From Rhodocyclales bacterium (GTDB lineage: Bacteria; Pseudomonadota; Gammaproteobacteria; Burkholderiales; Rhodocyclaceae): 32,805 bases of DNA. The notes beneath the pieces were generated by a model that saw nothing but the letters and a program-made list of their open reading frames with translations, was not told the origin of the DNA and did not search any database. The DNA lies in the NCBI GenBank assembly GCA_026399415.1, contig JAPLQZ010000012.1, forward strand, positions 1 to 32,805. Reading direction: 5' to 3'. Position numbers and translations under genes: made by a program. Below are positions 25,392 to 32,805 of this stretch, piece after piece (within the stretch, counting starts at the first letter, position 1; every line of letters starts with the position of its first letter).

Positions 25392-26741
25392 ATGTCATGT
25401 TCATGGGGCGCGAGCTTGATGCTGCGACTGGCCCTTGGATTGCTGTGGGGTCTGTCGGGATTTTCCAGCCAGGCCCAACCTTTGACCGGCGGCGATCAGG
25501 ACTACGACGCCCTGCTGGCAATGACGGCCGGTGCGCGGGTGGTCATGCTCGGCGAGGCCACCCACGGCAGCCGCGAGTTCTACCGCGAGCGGGTACGAAT
25601 AAGCCGCCGCCTGATCGAAGAGCAGGGCTTCGGCGCGGTGGTGCTGGAGGCGCCCTGGGAGCCGGTGCGGCGTCTCGATGCCTACATTCGCGGCGAGGGC
25701 CGTGACGCCGATGCTGCTGCCGCGCTGGGCAGCTTCGCGCGATTTCCCGACTGGCCGACGCGCAACAGCGAAATCCGCGATTTCGTCGAAGTCCTGCGCG
25801 CCATCAACCGCGTCCGTCCCTCGCATGCAGCTCCTGTGCGGCTGTACGGCATGGATCTCTACAGCCTTCCCGAGTCGGCTGATGCCGTGGTGCGCCACGT
25901 TGCGCGGCACTCCATTGCCGCGGCGGCTGCTGCGCGCCAGCGCTATCTCTGCTTCGACGATTACCTGCCCGAGCCGATGCTCTACGGGCGCGAGGCGGTG
26001 GCGGGCCGCGCGCCTTCCTGCGCCGAGGGCGCCGCGGCACAGCTCGCCGAAATGCCGGTTGCATCAGTGGACGAGGATGACTTTCTCGCATGGCAGAGCG
26101 CGCGGGTGGTGAGCGGCGGCGAGAGCTACTACCGGGCCTTGTATCGCGGGGAGAGCGTGGGCTCGTGGAACCTGCGCGAGCAGCACATGGCCGGCACCGT
26201 CGACCATGTGCTGGAGCGCATGGGGCCGCAGGGCCGGGTCGTGGTCTGGGGCCACAACCTGCATCAGGGCGATGCGCGCGCTACCGGCCAGGCGGTACAG
26301 AAGGAGCTCAGCGTCGGCCAGTTGATGCGCGAGCGCCATGGCGAGCAGGCGGTGCTGGTCGGTCTGTCCACCTGGCGCGGTCGGGTGCGCGCGGCGCCGG
26401 AGTGGGGCGCGCGCGACCGCGTCTCGCGTTTGAGGCCTGCCCTGCGTGGGAGCTGGCACGAAGTTTTGCGCCGTAGCGGGCCACCCGCCGTGCTGCTGAT
26501 TTTCCGCGGTGCGCCGGCGCTCGCCGCGGAGTTTGCGGCGCGGCGACTGGAGCGCGCGGTCGGCGTCATCCACCTGCCGCGCACCGAGCGCAAGGACCAC
26601 TACTTTTACGCGTCGCTGTCCGGGCAGTTCGACGCCGTGATCCATCTCGACATCACCAGCGCCCTCGATTCCCTCGGCGTCAGTTCCGCTTCGCGTCCGC
26701 CACGGCGAGGACCAGGCCGCAACGCTGCAGCGCCAGACTGA
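25392..26741 (+). CDS. Erythromycin-esterase-like secreted protein
   Basis: A 449-residue member of the erythromycin esterase/EreA-like family. ATG 25392 is used (GGGAG upstream); ATG 25419 is possible. A leader with hydrophobic core LRLALGLLWGLSGFSSQAQ ends near residue 29. The active-site stretch VVMLGEATHGSREFYRERV carries Glu55 and His58, and VVVWGHNLHQGDAR carries a further conserved His. Clinical Ere enzymes hydrolyse macrolide lactones, but chromosomal relatives like this act on unknown esters, and export plus the lipid operon context make resistance unlikely. The gene is 34 bp after the hydrolase. Its last 62 bp overlap the convergent dusC gene. Confidence 0.88.
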   Translation: MSCSWGASLMLRLALGLLWGLSGFSSQAQPLTGGDQDYDALLAMTAGARVVMLGEATHGSREFYRERVRISRRLIEEQGFGAVVLEAPWEPVRRLDAYIRGEGRDADAAAALGSFARFPDWPTRNSEIRDFVEVLRAINRVRPSHAAPVRLYGMDLYSLPESADAVVRHVARHSIAAAAAARQRYLCFDDYLPEPMLYGREAVAGRAPSCAEGAAAQLAEMPVASVDEDDFLAWQSARVVSGGESYYRALYRGESVGSWNLREQHMAGTVDHVLERMGPQGRVVVWGHNLHQGDARATGQAVQKELSVGQLMRERHGEQAVLVGLSTWRGRVRAAPEWGARDRVSRLRPALRGSWHEVLRRSGPPAVLLIFRGAPALAAEFAARRLERAVGVIHLPRTERKDHYFYASLSGQFDAVIHLDITSALDSLGVSSASRPPRRGPGRNAAAPD

Positions 26742-27669
26742 TTTCGGGCGCCCTGCGCAATTCGCGTATCTCGCGGTACAGCAGCGCGGCCGCGGGGTAG
26801 CTGCGCTGCATCATGCCCAGCCACTGCTTGAGGCGGCCGGGCGACAGGTGGGGCGGCAGCTTCACCTGCGCCCGCGCCCAGAACTCCGCGATCATGCGCT
26901 TGATCGCTTCCCAGTCGTCCGTCGTCGCGTGCTCCTCGACGCCGTCGCCACCACCACGAATCCGCCGCGCCAGCAGCGGGTCGGCTACCGCGCCGCGGCC
27001 GAGCATGACGTCGGTGCAAGCGGTGGCGGCGCAAATGTTGCGATAGTCGGCGACGTTCCACACCTCGCCGTTGGCGATGATCGGCAACTTCACCACTTCG
27101 CGGATGCGTGCAATCCACTCCCAGCGCACCAGCGGGCTGTAGCCGTCGGCTTTGGTGCGGGCGTGCACCACCAGTTCCTGCATGCCGCCGGCTTCCAGCG
27201 CCAGCGCGCAGTCCAGTGCGCGGTCGGTGTCCTCGATGCCCAGACGCATCTTGGCGGTGACCGGAATTGTTTGCGGCACGGCGGCGCGCACGGCGCCGGC
27301 GATGCGCTGCAACAGTTCGGGCTCGCCCAGCAGCGCCGCGCCGCCGCGATTGCGGTTCACCAGCGGCGTCGGGCAGCCGAAATTGAGATCGATGCCGGCC
27401 GGATTGAGCAGCGCCAGGTGCGCCGCGTTGGCGGCCATGACTTGCGGATTGGAGCCGAGCAGCTGGATGCGCACCGGCGTGCCGCTCGCAGTGCGCGAGC
27501 CGCTTTTCAATTCGGGACTGAGGCGGGTGAAACAGGAGTGCGGCAGCACGGTGGTGGTGACGCGGACGAATTCGGTGACGCACCAGTCATAGCCTCCGGC
27601 GCCGGTCAGCACCGCGCGCAGGACGTCGTCGGCGAGGCCCTCCATCGGCGCGAGGATGAGGCGGGTCAC
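26680..27669 (-). CDS. dusC: tRNA-dihydrouridine synthase (DusC type)
   Basis: FMN enzyme that reduces uridine to dihydrouridine in tRNA; DusC acts at position 16 in E. coli. It has 329 residues with a GTG start at 27669, the track giving M, and GGAG nine bases upstream. Visible elements are LAPMEGLADDVLR at the N-terminus, the catalytic Cys in LNFGCPTPLVNRNRGGAALL, AKMRLGIED, HARTKADGY and IIANGEVW, the last two favouring the DusC branch. The C-terminal helical tRNA-binding domain is present. The stop lies inside the convergent esterase-like gene. Confidence 0.93.
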   Translation of the reverse strand: MTRLILAPMEGLADDVLRAVLTGAGGYDWCVTEFVRVTTTVLPHSCFTRLSPELKSGSRTASGTPVRIQLLGSNPQVMAANAAHLALLNPAGIDLNFGCPTPLVNRNRGGAALLGEPELLQRIAGAVRAAVPQTIPVTAKMRLGIEDTDRALDCALALEAGGMQELVVHARTKADGYSPLVRWEWIARIREVVKLPIIANGEVWNVADYRNICAATACTDVMLGRGAVADPLLARRIRGGGDGVEEHATTDDWEAIKRMIAEFWARAQVKLPPHLSPGRLKQWLGMMQRSYPAAALLYREIRELRRAPEISLALQRCGLVLAVADAKRN

Positions 27670-27680
27670 TGGACCGCACT

Positions 27681-27752
27681 CCCCCCGGCCCCCTCGCCAG
27701 GCGAGGGGGTGACCATGGTTCGCCGCTGCGCGGCTCTGCGTGGTTGACTGCG
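27681..27752. repeat. Dispersed two-hairpin intergenic repeat, copy 2
   Basis: Between rlhA and dusC. The stem is CCCCCTCGC (27689-27697) and GCGAGGGGG (27701-27709), loop CAG, followed by the same 21-base block as at 10164 (here 27716-27736) and a related TGCGTGGTTGACTGCG end. Compared with copy 1 the stem bases differ (CCCCCTGCC versus CCCCCTCGC) but pairing is complete in both. It lies upstream of the dusC start and downstream of the rlhA stop. Confidence 0.8.
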
Positions 27753-27784
27753 GCGTCCCACCAGTGCCGACTCGTGCAGCCCGC

Positions 27785-29671
27785 TCAATGCGCGACCGGA
27801 AGGATGCTGATCTGCCGGCCCTTCTTCAATTTGCCGATGACATGCATTTCGCATTGCTTGCAGTCGAAGCGCAGGGTGAGCTTTTCCTTGCCATTGACCA
27901 GCGTCATCGGGTCGGGCCGGATGCCTTTCACTTCTTTCGGGCAAAGGTTAAAGCTGTAGCGCAGGCAATGTTTGGTGATCATCAGCGAGACCTCGCCCTT
28001 TTCGGTATTGGTCTCGTAGGCGTCGGCGATCAGCGTCACGCCGTGCTTTTCGTAGAAGGCGCGGGCCGCGCTGTTGAGCACGTTGCCGAGGTAGGAGAGT
28101 TCGTTTTCCGGATAGGGTGCGGGCGGTTCCACCGCCACGGCGCGCGGCGGACGCACATAGGCGGCGGCACGCGCCGCCACCAGCGCGGCAACCGCGTCGC
28201 GGCGCAGGGCGTTGATCGAGGCAGCCGGCAGGAACCAGGGCTGCGAAAGTTTCTGCACGATTTCGGTCGCGGTGAAATCGGTGCCGCCAAGTTTGCCGAG
28301 TGCCTCGCCCAGCGCCACCATGGCCCGCTCGGCGTTCTGCGCCGGTTCCCTGGCGTGGGCCAGCGTCGCGCCTGCCGTGATGCCGTCTTCGTCGGTAATC
28401 TGCAGCGCAAAACCCTCCGGCGTTTCGCCGAATTGCATGCCGACGCGGATGCGTCGCGTGGCGGATTTCTTTTCCAGCGCGCGCTCGAATTCCTGATCGC
28501 GGTTGCGGTAGAGCGCTGTGCCGATGGCCAGATCGTCCGGCATCTGGTTGGGAAAAAGTCGCTGTCCGTCGGCGCGATTGATGCGCAGGCCGACCAGTTC
28601 GCGGTGGCTGTCGAAATAGCTCAGGCCATCGCCGTTGTGCAGCGGCGCGCTTGCCGCCACCTCGAACCAGTCAGGCCCGATGCGGCTGACGTCGCCGATC
28701 GCCTCGCCGGAAAATTTCGGCGTATCGAAGGCGCCGATGTCGACCTGGCGCTCATTGACGAAGTAGTCCGTGGCGCCGCGGTTGAAGGTCTTTTCCGGGC
28801 GCGGCGTGAAGGTGAAGCTGCAGCGCCCGGACGAGGCGCGGCCGTATTGCGGCGACTGCTCCAGAAATTCGTCGAGCAGCGTGCGGTAGTGTGCCGTGAT
28901 GTTCTTGACATAGGAAAGGTCCTTCAGCCGCCCCTCGATCTTGAACGAGCGGATGCCGGCCTCGATCAGGGCCTGCAGGTTGGCGCTCTGGTCGTTGTCC
29001 TTCATCGACAGCAGGTGCTTGTCGTGGGCGACGATGCGGCCGGCCTCGTCTTCCAGCGTATAGGGCAGGCGGCAGGCCTGCGAGCATTCGCCGCGATTGG
29101 CACTGCGCCCGGTGTGGGCGTGGCTGAGGTAGCACTGGCCGCTGTAGGCGACGCACAGCGCGCCATGCACGAAGAATTCCAGCGTCGCCGTCTCGCCAGC
29201 GCCGACTCTTAAACCGGCTGAAATCTTCGCGATCTCCTTCAGCGACAGTTCGCGCGCCAGCACGATCTGCGAGAAGCCAACATCCTGCAGGAAGCGCGCC
29301 TTCTCCAGCGTGCGGATGTCGGTCTGGGTGCTGGCATGCAACTGGATCGGCGGCAGGTCGAGTTGCAACAGACCCATGTCCTGCACGATCAGCGCATCGG
29401 CGCCGGCATCAAAAATCTGCCAGGCCAGTTGCCGTGCGCCTTCGAGTTCTTCGTCGCGCAGAATCGTATTGAGCGTGACGAAGACCCTGGCGCGATAGCG
29501 ATGGGCATGCGCCGCCAGGCGCTCGATGTCCGCCACGCTGTTGCCGGCACCGGCGCGCGCACCAAAGGCTGGCCCGCCGATGTACACGGCATCCGCGCCA
29601 TGCTTGATCGCCTCGATGCCGAAATCGGCATTCTTGGCGGGGGCGAGGAGTTCGAGGGAGGAAGGGGTCAT
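27785..29671 (-). CDS. rlhA: 23S rRNA 5-hydroxycytidine C2501 synthase (U32 peptidase family, YdcP/RlhA)
   Basis: A 628-residue U32-family protein; E. coli RlhA is of similar length and hydroxylates C2501 of 23S rRNA. It opens with LELLAPAKNADFGIEAIKHGADAVYIGG, has a long barrel-like N-terminal half, and the Cys cluster FFVHGALCVAYSGQCYLSHAHTGRSANRGECSQACR near residues 167-202, which together with later C/CxxC residues (NLCPKEV, DCKQCEMHV) fits an iron-sulfur or prephenate-linked mechanism of this family. A DUF3656-like central region follows. The gene is upstream of dusC by 115 bp with an intergenic repeat, grouping two RNA-modification genes. Confidence 0.9.
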   Translation of the reverse strand: MTPSSLELLAPAKNADFGIEAIKHGADAVYIGGPAFGARAGAGNSVADIERLAAHAHRYRARVFVTLNTILRDEELEGARQLAWQIFDAGADALIVQDMGLLQLDLPPIQLHASTQTDIRTLEKARFLQDVGFSQIVLARELSLKEIAKISAGLRVGAGETATLEFFVHGALCVAYSGQCYLSHAHTGRSANRGECSQACRLPYTLEDEAGRIVAHDKHLLSMKDNDQSANLQALIEAGIRSFKIEGRLKDLSYVKNITAHYRTLLDEFLEQSPQYGRASSGRCSFTFTPRPEKTFNRGATDYFVNERQVDIGAFDTPKFSGEAIGDVSRIGPDWFEVAASAPLHNGDGLSYFDSHRELVGLRINRADGQRLFPNQMPDDLAIGTALYRNRDQEFERALEKKSATRRIRVGMQFGETPEGFALQITDEDGITAGATLAHAREPAQNAERAMVALGEALGKLGGTDFTATEIVQKLSQPWFLPAASINALRRDAVAALVAARAAAYVRPPRAVAVEPPAPYPENELSYLGNVLNSAARAFYEKHGVTLIADAYETNTEKGEVSLMITKHCLRYSFNLCPKEVKGIRPDPMTLVNGKEKLTLRFDCKQCEMHVIGKLKKGRQISILPVAH

Positions 29672-29783
29672 GGGGCCGGGATTCTACCGGAGCGGGGTAG
29701 GTGGTTTGCGTAGACGATGCGGTCGATGGCGCAGTTCAATGCCATCTGTGTTGAGCAGACACGCAACCAAGCATCTCACCGCC

Positions 29784-29815
29784 AAAAAAGAAAGCGACCC
29801 ACGGGGGCCGCTTTC
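29784..29815 (-). terminator. Rho-independent terminator of the secreted cysteine-rich protein gene
   Basis: On the minus strand: stem GAAAGCG ... CGCTTTC (29790-29815, a G/C-rich inner part GCCCCCGTGGGT) followed by TTTTTT (29784-29789). It is the best canonical terminator in the window, about 90 bases after the stop of the gene at 29907-30857 and on the same strand. Confidence 0.85.
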
Positions 29816-29906
29816 CTGAACCGACTATGTAAGCTCGTCGCGCTCTACTCACGCCTGCGCGGAAAGGTTAGGCCGCGCGATGCTTGGCCCGGCCCGGCCG
29901 GGACCA

Positions 29907-30857
29907 TTAAGAACCTGGCCTGCACTCCGGTTGGCGAATCGTCTTGCCACTGAACATGCAGTTCTTCGACTTATTGGCGGCACACTGGCAGCTACATGTG
30001 ACCTCCGATGGACATGCGGATCCATAGTCTTTCCCGCTCTGAGTTCTATAGATGCAGTTCGCATTCGGCTTAATTCCATTGGCATCCCATGCGGTTTGGC
30101 ATGAGGGCGCGCTTGCCGCGCTGGAGTGCGTGGAAGTGGTAGTCGGCGGGGGAGCTATCTTGCCGAGGATATAGCAGGTTTTTCCAACCCCGGGAGCAGG
30201 GTCGTCAACCCCCGTATCCACCGGTGTGCTCACAGAAGGAGCTTTCACGAAGCCCTTAGGAAGACAGGTAAACCGGTCTTTGCCGGCAATGGGCGCAAAC
30301 TTGCCAGGCACGCCATACACTCCGCTCCAGTCGCCGACGGCATCGCACACCTTGCCGTCGCTCGCGCATACGACCGCTCCGCTGGGAACCGACGCTACCA
30401 ACTTGCCGGCAGCGGTTGCTACGGGCGCTGCGGACGGTGGGGGAGCTGCGGGCGGTGGCGGCGCTGCGGGCGGTGGGGGCGCTACGGGCGCTGCGGGCTG
30501 TGTCCCTCCACCTGAAGCCATCAGGTAGCAATCCTTGTCGCCGCCCGGCACAGGGTCGTCAACCCCCAAATCCTGCGGTGTACTGGCGGAGGGAAATTTC
30601 ACGAAACCCTTCGGAAGACAGCTGAAGTTTCCCGTGCCTTGTGCGGTGTTGAACTTGCTTCCCTTGCCATAAACCACATACCCAGTGGCACCGGCAGGAA
30701 CTTTGCATACCTTGCCGTTTCCCGCACAAAGCGTGAAGCCAGCGGGAACCGCATTCAGCGTCGCCGGGTTCCCCGGCCCATATGAGCCGGAGTGCGCTGC
30801 GGACACCAGTCCTAGACCTGCCAATGCACCAAAAATGAATTTACTCAACATTTTCAT
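29907..30857 (-). CDS. Secreted protein with two copies of a four-cysteine module and a Cys-rich C-terminal domain
   Basis: I do not recognise a family. It has 316 residues, a signal peptide (MKMLSKFIFGALAGLGLVSAAHS) and a good ribosome site AAGGAGAG. Module 1 (about 37-112) and module 2 (about 157-230) align: both have VPxG, CA...GKVC, FxCLPKGFVKxPS, STPxDxGVDDP and a final KxCY; cysteines are at 44, 51, 80, 110 and 164, 171, 198, 228, so spacing is kept. A proline-rich linker (APPPP repeats, 120-150) and a Thr/Ser-rich linker (238-252) join them to a C-terminal domain with eight cysteines (253-312), including TCSCQC. The eight module cysteines should form disulfides in the periplasm or outside. 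It has its own terminator and stands alone. The role is unknown; a binding or adhesin-like function is only a guess. Confidence 0.85.
   Translation of the reverse strand: MKMLSKFIFGALAGLGLVSAAHSGSYGPGNPATLNAVPAGFTLCAGNGKVCKVPAGATGYVVYGKGSKFNTAQGTGNFSCLPKGFVKFPSASTPQDLGVDDPVPGGDKDCYLMASGGGTQPAAPVAPPPPAAPPPPAAPPPSAAPVATAAGKLVASVPSGAVVCASDGKVCDAVGDWSGVYGVPGKFAPIAGKDRFTCLPKGFVKAPSVSTPVDTGVDDPAPGVGKTCYILGKIAPPPTTTSTHSSAASAPSCQTAWDANGIKPNANCIYRTQSGKDYGSACPSEVTCSCQCAANKSKNCMFSGKTIRQPECRPGS
30427..30498 (-). repeat. 18-bp minisatellite in the proline-rich linker
   Basis: Four tandem 18-bp units, plus-strand GCTGCGGGCGGTGGGGGC-like (30427, 30445, 30463, 30481), the middle two nearly identical and the outer two diverged. 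They encode the repeated Ala-Ala-Pro-Pro-Pro-Pro linker of the secreted protein, so copy number can change linker length without shifting frame. Confidence 0.8.
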
Positions 30858-31208
30858 GATATCTCTCCTTGGGGAAGTCAGCCGATAAGCCAGCTCTATT
30901 TTGTGCCCCCCTGGAACAACCGGGCGACAGCGCTATCATATCGGCAAAACGCCCGATCAACACAGTCGGAATCCCGATGTCAACTGAGGCACTACCAAGC
31001 TCTTCCGACTGTCCCCGGCGGTCAGGCGATGGCAGTGATTCCGGAACAGATTGTCTAGCCCGCTGGGTTGGTATAAAGCTAGTAAAGTTGGCTTTTCGAT
31101 CGTCGGAAACCAACCATGGTCGATAGTTTGCGTTCGGCACTGCCGTATCGTTAACGTTCGGCGTTCTGACAAATCCACCGTCAGCAGTCGGGCAGGTATC
31201 ATTGGCAT
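30858..31208. other. Divergent intergenic region (351 bp)
   Basis: No gene is supported; the 194-residue minus ORF across it (30957-31541) is antisense to the lipoprotein gene. The DNA is visibly less GC-rich than its surroundings. A weak rightward promoter candidate is TTGTCT (31051) with TATAAA (31072-31077) at a short 15-bp spacing, which could serve the lipoprotein gene. Leftward, TATGAT occurs in front of the secreted protein gene with a poor -35. Confidence 0.4.
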
Positions 31209-31709
31209 ATGGTGACAGCCAATGCCGCTCCGGCCCCGCCGGTGACTTCTCTTCGTTTCCTCCTGCGTTCCGCCGCCCTGGCTGTTTTTCTGCAAGGCTG
31301 CGCCAACACGCCCGCGGTGCCGCCGAAGATCGAACGCATGACGGCGGCGGAACTGGAGGCGCGCCTGCCGCAGCCGGTCACCGCGCTGCCGCTGGAACAG
31401 GTCGTGGCACTGGCGCGCCAGGGCATCGGGGCCGGAGAAATCATTGCTCGCATCAGGGCCTCGGGTTCGCACTACCGCCTGGCGGCGAGCCGGATCGTCG
31501 AGTTGGCCGCGCAGGGTGTGCCGGTCGAAGTCCTCGATCACATGGTGTCCGCCGAGCGCACCCGCATCTTCGATGACATGGCCGTGGAGGCCCAGCGCCG
31601 CGAGCAGGTCTGTTTGCAGCGCATCGAGCAGGAGGCCAGCCTGTATCGCCTGCAGGCCATGCAGCCGATGTCGCCCTGCTGGCCGTATCCGATGAACCGG
31701 TTCCCGTAG
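31209..31709 (+). CDS. Small putative lipoprotein, function unknown
   Basis: A 166-residue protein. A leader with hydrophobic SAALAVFL ends in LQGC (Cys31), which reads as a lipobox although Gln at -2 is not typical. The mature part is helical (AELEARLPQPVTALPLEQVVALARQGIGAGEIIARI) and repeats a VxxLAxQG pattern (LARQGI, LAAQGV), followed by a charged helix with two further cysteines. No family is recognised. The gene is rightward and convergent with the carboxylesterase, whose stop lies ten bases away. The ATG has only a weak ribosome site; GTG at 31212 is the next codon. Confidence 0.75.
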   Translation: MVTANAAPAPPVTSLRFLLRSAALAVFLQGCANTPAVPPKIERMTAAELEARLPQPVTALPLEQVVALARQGIGAGEIIARIRASGSHYRLAASRIVELAAQGVPVEVLDHMVSAERTRIFDDMAVEAQRREQVCLQRIEQEASLYRLQAMQPMSPCWPYPMNRFP

Positions 31710-31718
31710 CCGCCGGGC

Positions 31719-32462
31719 TCAGTCTTGCGGGGGCGCCTCCTGCTTGGTGGCGTTGGCACCAGCGGAGTCGGCCAGCACCTCACGCAGCCAGGTTTCGATG
31801 TCGCGGATCTCCTCCATGTTCACCGCATGTTCCATGGGATACGCGCGCCACTGCACCGGGTAAGCCATGCTCCGCAGTTTCTCGGCGGAGCGTTGGCCGA
31901 GTTCGCAGGGGATCACCGGGTCGTCCCGGCCGTGGGCCATGAACACCGGGATGTCACCGTTGGCGGCGTCGACCTCGGCGGCCAGCGTCGCCGCCAGCGG
32001 CAGGTAGGTGGACAGGGCCATGAGGCCGGCCAGACGGCGCGGATGACGCAGTGCCGTGTGCAGCGCGATGGCGCCGCCCTGCGAAAATCCGGCCAGCACG
32101 ATATGCCGGTCCTCGATGCCGCGGGCATTTTCGCGCGCCAGCAGGGCTTCGATCTGCCGGGCCGATTGGCGCACGCCGTCCGCATCCTCGCGGCGGTCGG
32201 CGAAATCCATGGAGAGGATGTCGTACCACGCCGGCATCACATAGCCGCCATTGATGGTGACGGCGCGCATGGGCGCGTGGGGAAACACGAAGCGGGTCGG
32301 CGGCAGCCGCTGCCGGTCGAACTCGCCGACGACCGGCTCGAAATCGTGGCCGTCGGCGCCGAGGCCGTGCAGCCAGATGACGGCGCGAACCGGCCGCGGC
32401 CCGGTTTCGATTTCGACGGCTGGCAGCAGCGGCTCTTGCGCTGCGTCGGGGCGTGCATCCAT
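31719..32462 (-). CDS. Carboxylesterase / phospholipase family alpha/beta hydrolase
   Basis: A 247-residue member of the phospholipase/carboxylesterase (EstA/YpfH-like) family. ATG 32462 has AGAGGA upstream; the track's longer start is not used. The elements are the oxyanion strand [14 protein letters not shown], nucleophile GFSQGG (Ser), acid in [10 protein letters not shown] and the catalytic His in YPMEHAV. These enzymes hydrolyse short acyl esters in the cytoplasm. A sigma-70 promoter candidate lies 24 bases before the ATG. It is divergent from the hisI-like gene. Confidence 0.93.
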   Translation of the reverse strand: MDARPDAAQEPLLPAVEIETGPRPVRAVIWLHGLGADGHDFEPVVGEFDRQRLPPTRFVFPHAPMRAVTINGGYVMPAWYDILSMDFADRREDADGVRQSARQIEALLARENARGIEDRHIVLAGFSQGGAIALHTALRHPRRLAGLMALSTYLPLAATLAAEVDAANGDIPVFMAHGRDDPVIPCELGQRSAEKLRSMAYPVQWRAYPMEHAVNMEEIRDIETWLREVLADSAGANATKQEAPPQD

Positions 32463-32492
32463 TGCCTTGTCCTCTTGGTAGCAGGGCGCCCG

Positions 32493-32521
32493 ATTGTAGC
32501 CCCCGCCAGGGGCTTTGTCGG
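32493..32521 (-). promoter_or_regulatory. Sigma-70 promoter candidate of the carboxylesterase gene
   Basis: On the minus strand CCGACA (-35, 32516-32521), a 17-bp spacer and TACAAT (-10, 32493-32498). The predicted start is near 32486, giving a leader of about 24 bases. The spacer contains AGCCCC/GGGGCT as an inverted repeat. Confidence 0.5.
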
Positions 32522-32644
32522 CGATGCAACGGCCCTGATCGATTAAACTGTGCGGCTTGCGCCCATGAAGGGCGCCATCGGTCGCCGGCATCCTGCAAGG
32601 TAGCGGCATCGATCGACACTCATCGCAGAAGGGAAGAGCGTTTC

Positions 32645-32805
32645 ATGATCAAGATCGACTTTGAAAAAATGGGCGGGTTGATTCCCGCCGTGATCCAGGA
32701 TGTCGACAACGGCGAGGTGCTGATGGTCGCCTTCATGGACGAGAAGACGCTGAACCTGACCCTGGAGACGGGCAAGACCTGGTTCTTCAGCCGCACCCGC
32801 AACAA
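32645..32805 (+). CDS. hisI: Phosphoribosyl-AMP cyclohydrolase (HisI-like), 3' end outside window
   Basis: The first 53 codons are present. [32 protein letters not shown] is the conserved N-terminus of HisI, which opens the purine ring of phosphoribosyl-AMP in histidine biosynthesis. The usual zinc-binding Cys and His residues would follow beyond the edge. The reading TWFFSRTRN in place of the common YWSRSR resembles versions I recall from other proteobacterial lineages. GAAGGGAAGAG lies upstream of ATG. The partner hisE and other his genes are not seen. Confidence 0.8.
   Translation, partial: MIKIDFEKMGGLIPAVIQDVDNGEVLMVAFMDEKTLNLTLETGKTWFFSRTRN

Noticed and set aside
25392-26741. Macrolide resistance gene
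   Set aside because: Shares the Ere active-site motif but is an exported chromosomal protein inside a lipid operon; no sign of mobile elements, so resistance is not supported.
30957-31541. 194-residue minus-strand ORF
   Set aside because: Covers the intergenic region and the antisense of the lipoprotein gene; no leader or recognisable motif, and no good ribosome site.
32620-32805. Minus-strand 61-residue ORF at the right edge
   Set aside because: Shadow of the hisI-like gene, whose N-terminal motif is clear on the plus strand.

Overview
The window is 32.8 kb of GC-rich bacterial chromosome with dense genes, short intergenic gaps and many long antisense shadow ORFs. The block mltD / gloB / SAM-methyltransferase / rnhA / dnaQ is an arrangement I associate with Betaproteobacteria. 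Together with the two-hairpin intergenic repeats, a Liv-type catabolic operon and paired wax ester synthases, it suggests a Rhodocyclales-like betaproteobacterium; this placement is inference. I see no rRNA, tRNA, CRISPR array, insertion sequence or phage gene.

Layout. (1) 1-5340: a leftward group gloB, a Tat-exported caspase-like protein and mltD (cut by the window edge), divergent from a rightward group methyltransferase, rnhA and dnaQ. (2) 5577-18178, all leftward: a histidine kinase and a sigma-54 response regulator, then a very convincing sigma-54 promoter with two identical 17-bp palindromic upstream sites. These drive a putative nine-gene operon: two periplasmic binding proteins, LivH, LivM, LivG, LivF, an iron-type alcohol dehydrogenase, a hotdog thioesterase and a succinate-semialdehyde-type aldehyde dehydrogenase. 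Read together, this looks like a sensed, imported and oxidised small substrate such as an omega-hydroxy acid or diol; the substrate is not shown by the sequence. (3) 18460-20294: a leftward pair, quinone-oxidoreductase-like MDR and SDR. (4) 20471-26741, rightward: a tight operon of wax ester synthase/diacylglycerol acyltransferase, alpha/beta hydrolase, a second divergent WS/DGAT, a second alpha/beta hydrolase and an erythromycin-esterase-like secreted protein. (5) 26680-29671, leftward: dusC and rlhA, both RNA-modification genes. (6) 29784-32805: an unfamiliar secreted cysteine-rich protein with two copies of one module and its own rho-independent terminator, a small putative lipoprotein, a carboxylesterase and the start of a hisI-like gene.

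The most informative observations are the complete two-component / sigma-54 / twin-operator circuit in front of an orphan catabolic transporter operon, the second WS/DGAT with an altered active-site motif (HHxxxDV), the duplicated-module secreted protein, the Tat-caspase with an extra C-terminal domain, and two copies of a dispersed intergenic hairpin element.
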